Source of the DNA: Opeltia flavorubescens
Taxonomy: Eukaryota > Ascomycota > Lecanoromycetes > Teloschistales > Teloschistaceae
Assembly (NCBI GenBank): GCA_000442125.1
Contig: KE546970.1
Location: forward strand, 537,816-601,815
Direction: 5' to 3'
Length of the DNA: 64,000 bases
Each line of letters begins with the position of its first letter. Position 1 is the stretch's first letter. Both the position numbers and the translations under genes were made by a program. A model generated the notes under the pieces. That model was not told where the DNA came from, searched no databases, and saw only the letters and a program-made list of their open reading frames with translations. Positions 12,790 through 24,380 of this stretch are shown here, one piece after another.

Positions 12790-15165
12790 TCAAAATCGCA
12801 CGTCTCGAATCTTCCCTTTGCGTGTGCAGGCATTATATTCAATCCATTGAGCTACTCCTCTTTTCCCTGGAACGACAAGCGCTCCTGGATTCATTGCATG
12901 GCAGCCTTCGTAAGTAAGAGCAAATGCTGGGGCTTCCGGGTCCATTAGCACAAGAGCAGTGGGCAGGGGATACAAATTGAGCGAATTTCCATAATCCCAT
13001 AGGACTGGCCGGTCAGTGAGGGTATATGGAGACAGGTGACCCTGATCCAGTATCGTTTTGACTAACGTTCGTGCCAGGTGCACGTCGGAAGGTACATTTG
13101 GGAGATTAGATTCCTTTGTGTTCGCCACTGGTTGAGCGGACTCCATGTTCTCGATCGTTCGATCGATATCCATGATTTCTTGTTCGTCCGCCGCCTGATT
13201 GCTACCTTGAAGCCTACTTTCTCCCCGTGAACCTGATGAGCCAACTCGGCCGTCTTTGGGCTCATCGACATTTCGAAATCGGAGCGCCTTTCGCCTAAGC
13301 CTGCTAGACAGATCATCACGAAATATGACCAACTCTTGAGCGGGTCCGAATAAAGTCAAACGCGTCGGGTTGGTAGACCAAACTGGTTCTCCTTTCGCCT
13401 TTCTACCTGCAGGCTTATTAGCCTCCGCATTCGCAGTTGCGAAAGCTTTTTTAACACGTGTTGTGTAGATTTCTGGTACTGCCCTCTTAGGGAGTACTGT
13501 GGCGGCTCCTGCTGAGAAAGCAGATGCCCATGGATCATTGTCTCCTGGAACAAAAACAAAAGTAGAATCCTCCAGAATGCTTGGAAAGTCTGTAAGAATT
13601 GAAGCCAGCGAATCAAAGTACTCCTTGTATTCAATGCTTCCATCGTTAGCGCCGCCAACCAAGACAGCATGCCGGGTGAAGTTTCCAATGAGTACAAACG
13701 TCATCGGTATCTGTTCAGCCCGCTCAGCTCCGTAGATCCCAAGCACTTGCTTGAGCGCATCTAACGTTTTAGTGCTGTCAAGGTTAACCTCTCCCAAAAC
13801 GACCATCCTAGACCGATCTTGGACTTGCAATGCAAGATCTTGCCCTTCCCATGTTCTCCTTTCTAGGCTTCTCATCGTCGGTCCATTTGCTCTCTCACTA
13901 CCCACGCCGAGGAAATCAACCCAGCCAAAGCCTCCAGGAGCTACAGAGTCTTCTGGTTTGTTATGGCCTGGAACTCCCAAGGTGAGGTCGCGGCGCTCAC
14001 AAGGCGGTCCACCAACTGAAGCAACATGAAATCTGCCTCCGATGGTTCCACCTACACCGCCATCTCCTGCCAGACCAGGTCCAGCAGCTGATCCTTCCTC
14101 CTCATACAGTCCCTCGGCGAGTACAATCATCCCAGGGGCGAACCATGCGCCGTCTTCAGGCACAGGTCTGGCATGCTGAAGGTCCAGTGAAATACTACCA
14201 GTCAAATCACTGAGTATCAACGTACCCGTCGGCGAGTTACCGAGTAGGCCTAAGAGAACGTGCGTGCTCCCGCTGCGCCCTAACAAATTTGCAACGGGCG
14301 TCAGCTTATATGCCTGTTGTGGCATCACCATCTCCGAGGATGAACGCTGCAGCGACTTGGAACGTGATAGAGCTACAGTTGACGTCTGAAAGGCTTCGTT
14401 CCGCAGGAGACGCTGATGGACTAATTGATAGCGATCTCGGAAGAGAGCTGTCCTACGGGACGGGTCTGGGAGAAGCGACGCGCGTCTTTTCGTAGAATCA
14501 AAGTTTTTCTGGGAAGCATTATATGTAAGGCGTGGCTGTTCAAAAGCATCGACTATACGGAGCCATTGCCTGGGGTCTTTGGTATATTGGCCCTCCTCAG
14601 CATCCTCCAATCCCAAGGTAGTTGGTCCTAGACTGCTCTGGCTGTCGTCTCTGTTCAATGTATCTAGTGTGGCATATCTTGTGGTTGATAATCCTTGCTC
14701 GGATGACAGGGTACCCTGTCGACCCAATGCGCGCTGGGGAACGACACGACCTCCTACAATGCAGCCTTCGACGTTTCGGAGAACATTTGCAAGATCACTA
14801 CCTTCGCCGGTCACGATGACGCCGCCACCACTGTTTTTCCATACTTTGGCCGTCTCGTCAAGGACCCTCTCCGCCAAGCCTTCCTCTCGCCATCCCGAGC
14901 CACAGTGTGTCCCAACGAAGGTCGCAATTGCCTGTAAAGCGGATGAGGTGAGCGTCAGATTATGTTTCTTGGTGATTGTCCGGAAGGCTAGAGGGCGCAA
15001 GGTCGCTGGTGGTAAGCTGATTGGGAGTACGGTAGCCGTCGTAGTATCAGAGGTTGACTTTCGTCCGACCGGGTGGACGGGAGTGCCGAACGCGGAGGAA
15101 GAAGGTAACGGGTCGGTCTTATCACCTCGGATCAAGGCAAAAGGGTTCACCGTCTCTGCGGCCAT
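12790..15165 (-). CDS. dpb2: DNA polymerase epsilon subunit B
   Basis: A single 791-aa open frame with no intron, unusual beside its multi-exon neighbours. The N-terminal part (about residues 40-110) resembles the helical Dpb2 N domain (LAFRTITKKHNLTLTSSALQ). The C-terminal half is an OB-fold plus calcineurin-like phosphoesterase region typical of B subunits of replicative polymerases. It is visible as MVVLGEVNLD, PMTFVLIGNF, FVFVPGDNDPW, TNPTRLTLFG and ELVIFRDDL. In this family the phosphoesterase site is inactive and the protein is structural, tying Pol2 to the CMG helicase for leading-strand synthesis. The start ATG at 15165 is the only one upstream of the conserved region. The gene is divergent from a histone chaperone gene, with 265 bp between starts. 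Confidence 0.93.
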   Translation of the reverse strand: MAAETVNPFALIRGDKTDPLPSSSAFGTPVHPVGRKSTSDTTTATVLPISLPPATLRPLAFRTITKKHNLTLTSSALQAIATFVGTHCGSGWREEGLAERVLDETAKVWKNSGGGVIVTGEGSDLANVLRNVEGCIVGGRVVPQRALGRQGTLSSEQGLSTTRYATLDTLNRDDSQSSLGPTTLGLEDAEEGQYTKDPRQWLRIVDAFEQPRLTYNASQKNFDSTKRRASLLPDPSRRTALFRDRYQLVHQRLLRNEAFQTSTVALSRSKSLQRSSSEMVMPQQAYKLTPVANLLGRSGSTHVLLGLLGNSPTGTLILSDLTGSISLDLQHARPVPEDGAWFAPGMIVLAEGLYEEEGSAAGPGLAGDGGVGGTIGGRFHVASVGGPPCERRDLTLGVPGHNKPEDSVAPGGFGWVDFLGVGSERANGPTMRSLERRTWEGQDLALQVQDRSRMVVLGEVNLDSTKTLDALKQVLGIYGAERAEQIPMTFVLIGNFTRHAVLVGGANDGSIEYKEYFDSLASILTDFPSILEDSTFVFVPGDNDPWASAFSAGAATVLPKRAVPEIYTTRVKKAFATANAEANKPAGRKAKGEPVWSTNPTRLTLFGPAQELVIFRDDLSSRLRRKALRFRNVDEPKDGRVGSSGSRGESRLQGSNQAADEQEIMDIDRTIENMESAQPVANTKESNLPNVPSDVHLARTLVKTILDQGHLSPYTLTDRPVLWDYGNSLNLYPLPTALVLMDPEAPAFALTYEGCHAMNPGALVVPGKRGVAQWIEYNACTRKGKIRDVRF

Positions 15166-15430
15166 TGAATAGGATCATTCTACTATGCCTGAAATGTTTT
15201 AATCCTCTTGACAACTGTGGCTGGTTCAGAGTAATATGATGTCTTTGAGCGCGTTTGATAAAGCTAAAACTCCTCCGCGCGTCCTACGGAGACGCGCCAA
15301 GTGCACGTTTTCTTGAGTCTCAACCAAAGTTTGTGATCAAGCTTTAAATCATAGTCAACCCTTTTTAAACCTGCTTATAAGAACTCCATCATATTCGATC
15401 AATCCGCACAATTCGAAACTCCGGCTTAAT
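15166..15430. promoter_or_regulatory. Bidirectional dpb2/NASP promoter with three MCB-like cores
   Basis: This 265-bp gap separates the start codons of dpb2 (-) and the NASP-type gene (+). The pentamer ACGCG, the core of the MluI cell-cycle box bound by fungal MBF (Mbp1/Swi6), occurs three times: minus strand at 15250-15254 and 15278-15282, plus strand at 15292-15296. Both flanking genes act in S phase, so shared G1/S control is a reasonable inference. Binding itself is not shown. Confidence 0.6.
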
Positions 15431-16935
15431 ATGGCTGGTCATACTCAGCTAGCCCTAAATGAAGCTGACGATCATCGTCATTGTCAAAGCGAGCTTGGAA
15501 AGTTGATAGCCCAGGCGACTTCTAAATACTCGGTCAAGGACTATGACGCGGCAGCAGAACTCTATTCACAAGCTACGGAGTTACAGGCAGAACTTAATGG
15601 AGAGATGGCAGCTCGAAACGCTGACTTGTTGTATGCTTATGGCCGTTGCTTATACCATGCTGCCGTACGGAATAGTGATGTTTTGGGCTCCAAGGTTGCA
15701 GGCGACAAGCAGTCCCGCGGTACTCCAAAGCCGAGCGGGAACCAAGATATTGGGACGAGCGATGAACCAACGACTGAGAATGTGAGGGAAGATGAAGAGG
15801 GGCCCACTCAGCTTCCTGAGTTTCAAGATGACAATGCAAAGTCTGAGGATGCTCCGGGGCAGAGAGGGAAACCCTACTTCCAATTCACTGGTGATGAGAA
15901 TTTTGAAGATACGGACGATGAGGCAAGTGCACAGCAGCAAGTCGGTGAGAACAACGAAGAATCTGACGAAGATGATTTTGCGAACGCCTTCGAGGTGTTG
16001 GATCTAGCACGTGTACTGCTGCTAAAACGGATTGAGGAAGAGAAGGGAAATGAGTCAAGTCGCGGACGACCGGAGACCAATGGTTTCGAAACGATAAAGC
16101 AGCTCAAAGAGCGCTTAGCTGACACTCGTGATTTACAAGCCGAGATCTCCTTAGAGGGTGAACGATTCCCGAACGCCGTGGATGATCTAAAAGCCGCGCT
16201 TGACCTCAAGCTAGAACTATTCCCCCAAGAGTCAAGCCTCATTGCAGAGGCTCACTATAAGCTTTCACTCGCACTAGAGTTCGCGTCGGTGACGCAACAG
16301 AAGACCGAAGATGGTACTGCCGAAACCAGACAAGAAGTCCAGTTTGATGACGCAATGCGAGCAGAATCTGCAAAGGAGATGGAAGCAGCGATTGCGAGCT
16401 GCAAATTACGAATTTCGAAAGAGCAAGCAAATCTGCATACCAGAGAAACCACAACTGATAGTACTAACGGATCGCTAAGGAAGGGAATTGTTTCACAACA
16501 AGACATTGATGATGTGAAGGATATGGTTGCAGACATGGAGCAGCGTGTAGGCCTTCTTCCCCTCCGTGCAACCAATGAGAATTCACAGCTCTGACGATAA
16601 CACAGCTGGTTGAACTGCACCAATCCCCCATTTCGGTCAAGGGCATCTCAGCAAACGGCAACGCCGACAAAGCTGAGCAACTAGGTGGGATACTTGGCTC
16701 TATCCTCGGCGAGTCTCCAGCTGCACAGCGTGAAAAACTTAACGAGGCGTCAAAGGGCGCCAGAGACCTCTCAAATCTAGTGAAGCGAAAGAAGACCGCC
16801 GCAAGCTCGGCGCCAGAAATGGCAGACGAGGATTATGTGGGGAGCAGCGGCAAGCGGAAGGTAGGGTTTGCTGAAGAAGTCGTGGAGGTAGGCACAGGCA
16901 AGAAGGTTAGATTATCAGATGGTGATGAAGAGTGA
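15431..16935 (+). CDS. NASP/Hif1/Sim3-type TPR histone chaperone
   Basis: Exons 15431-16546 and 16606-16935 with a 59-bp phase-0 intron (GTAGGC..CACAG, branch CTGAC) encode 481 aa. The N-terminus has a TPR (LIAQATSKYSVKDYDAAAEL), then a long acidic insert (about residues 95-185). The SHNi-TPR region follows, with DLQAEISLEGERFPNAVDDL and AEAHYKLSLALEF. The splice joins DMEQR to LVELHQSPISV. The C-terminus has basic nuclear-localisation-like clusters (VKRKK, SGKRK). This architecture defines NASP/Hif1/Sim3 proteins, which bind H3-H4 or CENP-A and carry them in nuclear histone supply; which histone this one prefers cannot be told. Without splicing the frame stops at NENSQL. Confidence 0.9.
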
Positions 16936-17318
16936 GCACGAAACATTCGAACGGTAGCGAATAGATGTCTCCTCCCAGGTCTACATGTCACCGGGTTCAA
17001 ACAAAACTCTATCAGCAATACTCAAGATTCTTCACAGAGAAAATTGTAGAGCATACATTACGCTCGAATGCTGGGCAGGGATCCAAAGAAGGCCCTTGGT
17101 AATGTCTCCAAACACTGATGATCACTAATCAATAACCGACATATCTACTGGGGGTATATAAGTGGAGTCCAGAACCTCATCAACGGCAAGCCTAAGGTCC
17201 TTCGCCGGGTGCCCAAATCAGGTTCCCTTTCATTCATGACAGCCGAGAGAAATATTTATCCTCCTTGGGCAATGCACATTGCTCACTTCAGGATCTTTCA
17301 CGTGTACGATTATTGAGC
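16936..17318. other. Convergent 3' intergenic region
   Basis: This lies between the stops of the NASP-type gene (+) and the Yippee gene (-), so it should hold two 3' UTRs. I see no coding exon, RNA gene or repeat. Confidence 0.5.
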
Positions 17319-18068
17319 TTACAAAAGACGCGGCCTAGTAGGCTGCTCGCATGCAGCGCGATCGAAACGCTTTCCCTGCCGTCGTCTAATAGCAAGGGCA
17401 GGTGTCCAGACCCCAGCAAAGAGATCTTCGCATTCGTCCTCATCCTGACTATCGAATTCGATTGAGTCTTCCCAAGTCCGATGACTTGCACGCGGCAATT
17501 GTTGCGTCGTAGCCTCGACATTGATGGCATCGTTCTCCCAAGATGAGGAGCAACAAATCTTCTTCGTTTCGAGTATGTACTTGCCGACCTTGTAGCGTTG
17601 TGTCTCTTCCTCGGCCGAGTCATACTTCCATCCAATTACTGAACCGCAGAAAGCGCAGCTCACGTCGCTCACGGTGTGTGCTCCGGTAACGAGCTGCCGT
17701 GGCACGGCTTTGTGAGTGCGTGTGTTCGGAAGTGAAGCCCTCTTTGCGTATCGCGACTGGTAGTTGCATGGGATCATATCGGTCACCGGCGAAGCGGATA
17801 CCAGATAGGCACGTCCATGCCGGCCGGTGAAACCTTTGCTGATGATCTGGGATGTCGGGCAGAGATCGGTAGCGCAACGGGCACACCGGAGAAGAGAAGT
17901 TTGGCCGGTCAAATATTCATCTTTACCAGCCGACGGCGTCATACACCTTTGTGCAATTAAATTTGTGTCATTAGGAGTAGTGACTGCTTCGCGGCGGCGG
18001 AAAGGGATCGGAGGGACGAGGAAGACAGGGAATAGCGATATAGGAGAAGCCCGGGTCAAGAAGGACAT
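17319..18068 (-). CDS. Yippee/Mis18-like zinc-binding protein
   Basis: A single open frame of 249 aa. The Yippee fold is marked by two CX2C pairs, C62/C65 (LRCARC) and C138/C141 (SCAFCGS). Conserved signatures between and after them are SKGFTGRHGRAYLV, PRQLVTGAHTVSDVSC and GWKYDSAEEETQRYKVGKYILE. The four Cys bind one zinc. Yippee proteins are small conserved eukaryotic proteins, and their fungal role is poorly defined. The first 55 residues are not conserved-looking, and the true start may lie downstream. A 45-nt in-frame segment starting GTATCC (about 17,752-17,796) could be a retained intron, since most relatives have a shorter linker there; I keep it as coding. The acidic tail (DSQDEDECED) may be regulatory. 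Confidence 0.82.
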   Translation of the reverse strand: MSFLTRASPISLFPVFLVPPIPFRRREAVTTPNDTNLIAQRCMTPSAGKDEYLTGQTSLLRCARCATDLCPTSQIISKGFTGRHGRAYLVSASPVTDMIPCNYQSRYAKRASLPNTRTHKAVPRQLVTGAHTVSDVSCAFCGSVIGWKYDSAEEETQRYKVGKYILETKKICCSSSWENDAINVEATTQQLPRASHRTWEDSIEFDSQDEDECEDLFAGVWTPALAIRRRQGKRFDRAACEQPTRPRLL

Positions 18069-18753
18069 TTTGAATACATGGAGGATTGAGGGAATGCTGG
18101 CGAAATTAAGAGCATTCGCTTTCCAACAGGCTTATTTGGTCAGCTGCTGGAACAGTCATGGGTCATGCTCATGCAAGCAGACTACGCAATAGTAATGCCT
18201 TCCGTCCTTGTTGTTGAGCATGAAATATCTGACATATCTTTGGAGTGCTCACCAAGTGCGAGGTACACTGCTGGATCCGTCCGATGTGTACTATCGGTGG
18301 AAGAATGCGGAAGAGCGAAGGACGTGGTACCCCTCCTTCCTATAAGTGGGGTCCCATGACGCCAAAATCAGCTGATCTCATCACGAAATGTAATCTTTAA
18401 ATCAGTGGCGGCACTTCGCTCTAGACAATGAATTATCGAGAAGCGGATTTTGAGGAACACAATAGCAACGGCCAAAGCAACATGGTATTACAACAGAAAT
18501 GGTATTTGAGACTTATGTAACAGTTTCTCATAAAGACTTGGCAAAAAGAGCATGCCAAGAAACGATATGTAATCCCACTACCTCACCCCTTCAATTCATT
18601 ATAGCATGCTAAATTAAGACCAAAAATGCTGCGGCAAAGGGTATCCTCCAACAAACAAACCTATCAGGCCCAGACCCCGCTCGAAAACGCCGTAAATATT
18701 ATATGCAAATGACGCCTAGAGCACCCGTCTCCTCGATAGGCCGATGCAAAAAC
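18069..18753. other. Intergenic region between mpe1 and Yippee gene
   Basis: About 685 bp with the Yippee promoter and the mpe1 3' UTR. I found no supported exon, repeat or RNA gene. Confidence 0.45.
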
Positions 18754-20859
18754 CTAAATCTCCCTGTAATCCGTTGGCCGGTTTTGGTTACGCCGTGTCT
18801 GATGCCGATGGGGGTTGACGGGTTTTCGAAAGTATGCACTGTCTTCCTCGTTGTTTTTTGACCCAGCAAAATGATTACGCTGTTGATTGGAGAAGTTTCC
18901 CCTCCCAGATCCATTATTCGTACCCAAACCGTTCGAGCCAGCAAACCCATTGTACGGCATGTTTTGAGTGTCAAAATTACCGTTCGACATTCCGTTGAGG
19001 TAACCTCCGCCAGCCATAGTATACTGGTTTGGGGGAGAAGCACCGTTCCACGTTGCAGTCCAATTAGGGTTGCTTCCAGCCAGCATAGGATTCATCATCA
19101 TCATCATCGGATCGTATGCGCCCATTAAGTTGGGCATGGAAGGCATCATACTCATTGGTATGTTCATAAAGGCGTTTGAAGCTGGGAGCATTCCGGCTCC
19201 CACGGTCTGATTGAGCCCGAAATTTCCGGTGAGCACAGAGGAAGGGGGATTTCCATTGCTCTGAGAGGTATTTTGAAAACCTTGCTTTGCCGTTTCGGCA
19301 CTGGGAGGTGGTGGAGTGCGTGTGTTGACCAATAGCTCGTCAGCAGGGCGCTTTCTCGAGCCGTTCTCTTTCGAAAGATTGGAAGCGGACGTTGAGCTAT
19401 CCACTGATCCAGTAGGAGTAATTTGGCACTTTGGGAGGCTCTCTGGTAGTACATTTGATCTGATCTTGTTCAACTCCTGGTTTTTCTCTGCACTTACCGG
19501 CTTGACAGCTGGCTTTTCATAGCCTGAAGTGTCTTTGGATGACTTCACTGCTTCTGGATCTTGACCCGATAGCTGCTCGCGCTCAAAATCTCGAATACGC
19601 TCACACATCTGATCATCAGGCTTTAGATCATCAAGCAGGATGTTCTCGGTGTTACAATGAGGGCAGTGCAGGTCGTTCTCAAGTAAGGCATTAGTGATAC
19701 ATTCGAGACAGTATGTTGTCTGACAGCAGGGCGTTCTCGAAGGCTCTACAAAGAGACGCTTGTCAATTGGACACTCTAGCCCTCTTTCTTGCAATATTTT
19801 GTCGCCACGGGCAGCTGCTTCCTGGGCAGCCGCAGACACCTTAGCTCTTGCTTGATATTGATCCCAAGAAGCCTTGTCAGGTTCCGCTACTACCCATTCT
19901 CCATCTGCATTCACCATGACACCACTTGGCTGCTTCGTCTCGTCTACCGTTCCGTCATTGGCCATGGATGTAGGCTTCTCAACAGTCTTAAGGAAGGACT
20001 TTGGGATACCGGTAGTGCGCTTTACCCGCGGTCGGTTGACGTACGATGGGTCGTCGTTGGTTGGACAAGCTTTGATCCAATGACCTGAATACTGGTATCA
20101 GCAATTGCTTTGCAAAATGTAATTTATCGGTTGATCACCTTTCTCCCCACACCGATAGCAGATATAGCCTTGAGGGGGAGGGCGGTCTGGAACATCAGAC
20201 TGCTTGATTTTAGACGGACCACCGCGATAGACAGGCGTTGCACTGGTAGAGAACTCAGCGTGTTCTCTCTTAAATTTGCCACATGAATGGATTTCCAATC
20301 TCTTTACCCCTCCATGAAGACTTACTTTGCCATTTCGACTTGCTGCTGAGCCCACTGATCTGCACCGAGCCTGAACATCGCTGCAATCTTTTCGTCCTCC
20401 GTCTGAGCTCCGTTCATGTCAGACAACCCTCTTGTTGCTTCCATTTGCTTATTCAAAGGTACCGAACTTGCGGCCGTGGCGTCTGCCCGATAGGAGGTCT
20501 TCGCGTTTTGAGGCATCTTGCCAGATACATAGCGTGCAGCACCTCCACGACCCGGTTTTGCGGCGGGCAGTCTTTTTGCAATGATTGCGGTTGATCGTGG
20601 AATTGAATAAGTATCATCATCATATACTACTTACACTGTCAGTTGTGGCATATATCAAAGCGAAAAGATCGTGATATGAATGATTACCTTCCCCTGTGTC
20701 TTCAGCACTGATGACCAATTCGAAATCAGTGCCATCACCTAGGCGGTTCGCAGAGATGATTTCTCTTTTCAACTCGAATACTGATATACCTGTGCCGTCA
20801 AAAGCAACTCGAGTAGGTTCTTTCTGAGACTTGAAGCGAAAGAAAACAGAAGAAGCCAT
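18754..20859 (-). CDS. mpe1: Mpe1/RBBP6-like subunit of the cleavage and polyadenylation factor
   Basis: Four exons, 20859-20688, 20626-20326, 20242-20139 and 20084-18754, encode 635 aa; introns of 61, 83 and 54 bp have clear GT..AG ends. Domain order is diagnostic. An N-terminal DWNN ubiquitin-like domain (SSVFFRFKSQKEPTRVAFDG, residues 2 to about 80) comes first. A CCHC zinc knuckle (C186, C189, H194, C199) is next, then a RING/U-box-like domain from residue 297 (CPIDKRLF...CCQTTYC...CPHC). The Asn/Gly/Met-rich tail is low-complexity. Mpe1 works in the nuclear CPF complex in pre-mRNA 3'-end cleavage and poly(A) addition and is related to human RBBP6. The zinc knuckle is split by the third intron, which supports the model. 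The first ATG (20859) begins the DWNN domain directly. Confidence 0.92.
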
Positions 20860-21795
20860 GGTAATCAAAAATTGGAGACCCTGCCCAAGAATGAGTCGAA
20901 GCTGTCCGATGGAATTTAGCCGTTACAGAGAGTCCAGATCCGTTGCAGATGGAAGGTATCGGTTTACGGATGGGCCCGTGATGTTCTTGCCCTCGATCGT
21001 CTCCGGATTCAGTATTTCTGAGAACACAATCAATCAAAGGTCAGTGAACCGAAGATTCGTTATAATGAGCATCCAATATAAGCACTGGTCGCGTTGTATT
21101 TTTCTAAGACAAAGCGTACAATTCAAAATGGCGCCACTGCCTAAGCAAATACAAAGCCCTTGAACAACAACACAGAAAGGACGCCGAATCGAATGATAAT
21201 GAACTAATTTTGCAAATCAGGTGAAGCCTGGATTTCCTTGCAAATGAGTAGGCCCTGGATAACTGTGCACAAAGGCGATGTTTCTGCTGTACACTGGATT
21301 GAGCCGATGACCCTGACCAGCACCCGTCTGTGTAATATGCGGATAAATCTGGAAGGATAAGCGTGCGATGTAGGTTGAGTGCACCTTCCTCAAATGTCAC
21401 AGCCTGGTTGCCACATGATCTGAAATGAGCGTAGACAGAAGTCCGGGTGCCGAGAGCTCTCAACTAATGGTTTTCTAATATACTTTGGTACAACACAGAA
21501 AGCTTGTAGGTGGATGGTTGTCAGTATGATAGATGTTAAGATCAATAGAGCCGATGAGTCAATGGGAGAATGGAAATGGAAGATGAAACTACAAAGCGGA
21601 AGACTTGTCTTTAGACTACTGCTTAGTCAGTAAGAAGCTAAACTAAATGCCGATTCGTAAGTTCAACATGTAATGAGCCAGTTCAATCTCGGCGGCAAAT
21701 GTAGACCGAATTCAAAAGTATCTATTACGACAGTCCTGTCCCCTTCTCTAGGTTGCCCCAAATACGCTATTCCTATCTTCTGATTCCACAATAAC
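20860..21795. other. Intergenic region between his7 and mpe1
   Basis: About 940 bp, holding the mpe1 promoter and the his7 3' UTR. Two open frames of about 110 codons exist (20831-21163 plus, 21104-21463 minus), but they are Cys/Ser/Arg-rich with no domain, so I do not call them. Confidence 0.45.
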
Positions 21796-23583
21796 TCATA
21801 CAAAACTCTCCAGTTGTCTGACCAAAAGACCTTCACTGTTTAAATAGCTTTTAACGTCATTAATTGTGTACTCGCCACGATGAAACTAAATCGACGTTAG
21901 CACTGTCAAAGCCTGCGAGCATGATCAACTCGTCCAACTCCGAGATCCCACAAAGTTCTTACCATTCCTGCTCCGAGTGCAGCATCTGCACGTGTTTTTG
22001 TAAATACCTCACCAAAATGGGCTGGTGTTCCGGCGCCGCTCGACGCAATTACCGGTATTTTGATGGAGTCTTTGACTGCTTGAATCAGTTCGAGGTCGAA
22101 GCCAGAATTACTCCCATCTTTGTCAATACAATTCAAGAGAATCTCCCCGGCGCCCATTGCTTCCACCGCTTCCACAAGCTGCTGTACGTCCAGATCCACG
22201 CTCTCGCGGCCTCCTTTTGCTGTACACTGATACCAGCAGTAAGCTTCGCCATTCGGGCCTGGATGAGTAGTCATGATCGTTTTGTGCATTGTCTCACTGC
22301 TAGAGCGCACGTAGACCCGCTTTGGATCAACACTGACGACCACTGCTTGAATACCGTACGCAGCAGAGATCGCCTCGATGGCTGATCTACCAGAAAGGCG
22401 CTTGCCACTTTGATGATATTCCAGCGCAGCAATAACTGCATCCGAGCCTATGCTAACTTTGTCGGCGCCGGATCGGAAATACATAGAAGCAACGTCAAGG
22501 GCAGATATGGTGGACCCGTCCGCCTCTACCGCATCCCGTATTCCTCCACCAATGGTGAGCGGTACAAAGACAGTCTCAGCCGTCTTGCGTAGAATTTCAA
22601 GCATGGGAAGATCTGCTATCGGACAATTCCGGAACGACGTGATATTGAGGAATGTAATCTCGTCAGCCCCCTGTTCGTAATACTTACGTGCCATATCAAT
22701 CGGTTTGCCTAGATTCCTCACCACACCTGCGGTATTGCTTTCTATCTTCTCTCGAACCTCATACTGATCACCTTTGGTGACAACGATATCACCGTGATCA
22801 TTCGTGCGGACGTCAAGGCAGGCAATTACCCGGCGGGTTAGCCCTTGACAAGGTTCGCGACATACACTGGGTAGGGCACTGCCCCACTGACGGCCTTGGA
22901 GAAATGACTTCAAGAGTCGAAGGCCAGCAGTACCACTCTTTTCAGGGTGGAACTGCGTTGCCAGCACATTTTTGCGACCTATCGCGCCGACGAACTCCTC
23001 GCTGCCATATCTAGCGGTTGCCACTGTCCAGCCATCTGCCTCGAGGGACCCCTGTCGATACGGGACGGCATATGAGTGGACGTAATAGTATTTGCTACCA
23101 TTTTGCAGGCCATAGAAACTCTGCTCACCAAATGGACCCGTCTGAGCAAGCATTGCCGAGTTCCACCCTATATGTGGAACACTCTTATCAACATCGTCAA
23201 GTCTGGACAGTATTCCAGGGATGAATGACAAGCCTGGAATGGCAGGGTCTTCCTCAGATCCTTCGAATAAAGCCTGCAAACCAACGCAAATGCCTAAAAA
23301 TGGCTTGCCAGCTTCAATATGCTTCCTAATAGGGTTCAGATAGCCGCCCTTTTCGAATTGCGACAGACAGTGACCGAAATGTCCCACTCCAGGCAATATA
23401 AGACTCTGGTAAGTTAGCTGCAGTGTCTCGTCATAACGAGGAGACAGCCAGTCAATTTACCTGAGCATTATCGATGTCTTCTGGTGACCTAATCCATTCT
23501 ACCGTATAACCCACTTTCTCAATTGCATTGACGAGTGAATGTACATTGCCTGCGACGTAGTCTAGCAGATGAGCGACCGGCAT
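21796..23583 (-). CDS. his7: Imidazole glycerol phosphate synthase HisHF (bifunctional)
   Basis: Three exons, 23583-23461, 23405-21963 and 21885-21796, give 551 aa, about the size of yeast His7. Introns are 55 bp (23406-23460) and 77 bp (21886-21962). The N-terminal half is the glutaminase: PGVGHFG, then GICVGLQ with nucleophile Cys at 81, and the QFHPEKSG His/Glu pair. The C-terminal half is the HisF cyclase barrel with catalytic Asp in RVIACLDV and CIDKDGS, plus the phosphate loops [10 protein letters not shown] and [10 protein letters not shown]. The enzyme makes imidazole glycerol phosphate and AICAR from PRFAR and glutamine, step five of histidine biosynthesis, linking to purines. The tiny last exon (FHRGEYT...) is needed to complete the barrel. 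Both splice junctions fall in conserved blocks. Confidence 0.95.
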
Positions 23584-24380
23584 ACCTTGTTATCCCCACG
23601 CAAAATGATACTTGAAGGGTAAAGAATTGAAGAACAGTCCCTTCGCGCAAGTGAGTTATACCCGGAGATAAGACAGTGGGCGCGGAGAACGTTCAACCAG
23701 AGATCCCATGAAGCTTTACTCATAATGAGGAATTGAATCTGCTTCATTTTGAGCCGATCCAATTGTCTAGGCTAGCGGATTACGACCTTCAAATGGACCC
23801 ATACCAGTCTAAAACGCGTTGGTATGGTTTTTCTTCATGGCAAGTTCAACGAGCCTGCCAGCTTGCCCTAGGGTAAGGGCTTGACCCCGTTCTGGGCTGA
23901 GAGGCTGGTTATGTCTCTAGAGACAGTCAAATATAGTAGGTCATCACCAATATTTCAACACGTACAATGATGAACACGACCGAAAAGCCTTACCTGTGTC
24001 TAATCTAGAAATCCTCTCTTGAAAGACTGCCCAAGCTTGTCCCTCGGAAGAGAGCCTTTCTCAAGGACCTCAACGCCGTCGAAAATCTAAGGTCTGGGGC
24101 GCATACCAGCTTACAATCAACCTTGATTCAAATTCTTTTAAAGTAACGTTCCGTCGAGCGGTCAGTTCTGAGAACCGTTCAGCGACCTCTGACCGTTTTC
24201 CGTATATTCTTTTTATTGAACCCCAGCAACCAACTGTTATTATATTGTTCTTACGTGTTTCTACAGTGTTCCCCAAACAACCATCCTCTAATCGTCTCAT
24301 GACCGCTGTCAACACGGGATGATCACCGAAGGTGAGGCCCTTATCTTGTTTCATGTTACACAAAACATCCTATCTATTAT
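23584..24380. other. Intergenic region between dcd1 and his7
   Basis: About 800 bp with the his7 promoter and the dcd1 3' UTR. An 8-bp inverted repeat (CCATACCA at 23799-23806, TGGTATGG at 23820-23827) could form a hairpin with a 13-nt loop. A 97-codon open frame (24070-24363, -) has no recognisable domain and is not called. Confidence 0.45.

Noticed and set aside
21104-21463. 119-codon minus-strand frame between his7 and mpe1
   Set aside because: Composition is Ser/Cys/Leu-rich as in chance frames, with no domain and no conserved start context.
24070-24363. 97-codon minus-strand frame between his7 and dcd1
   Set aside because: It has no recognisable features and starts 18 bp after the dcd1 stop, so it is probably 3' UTR.
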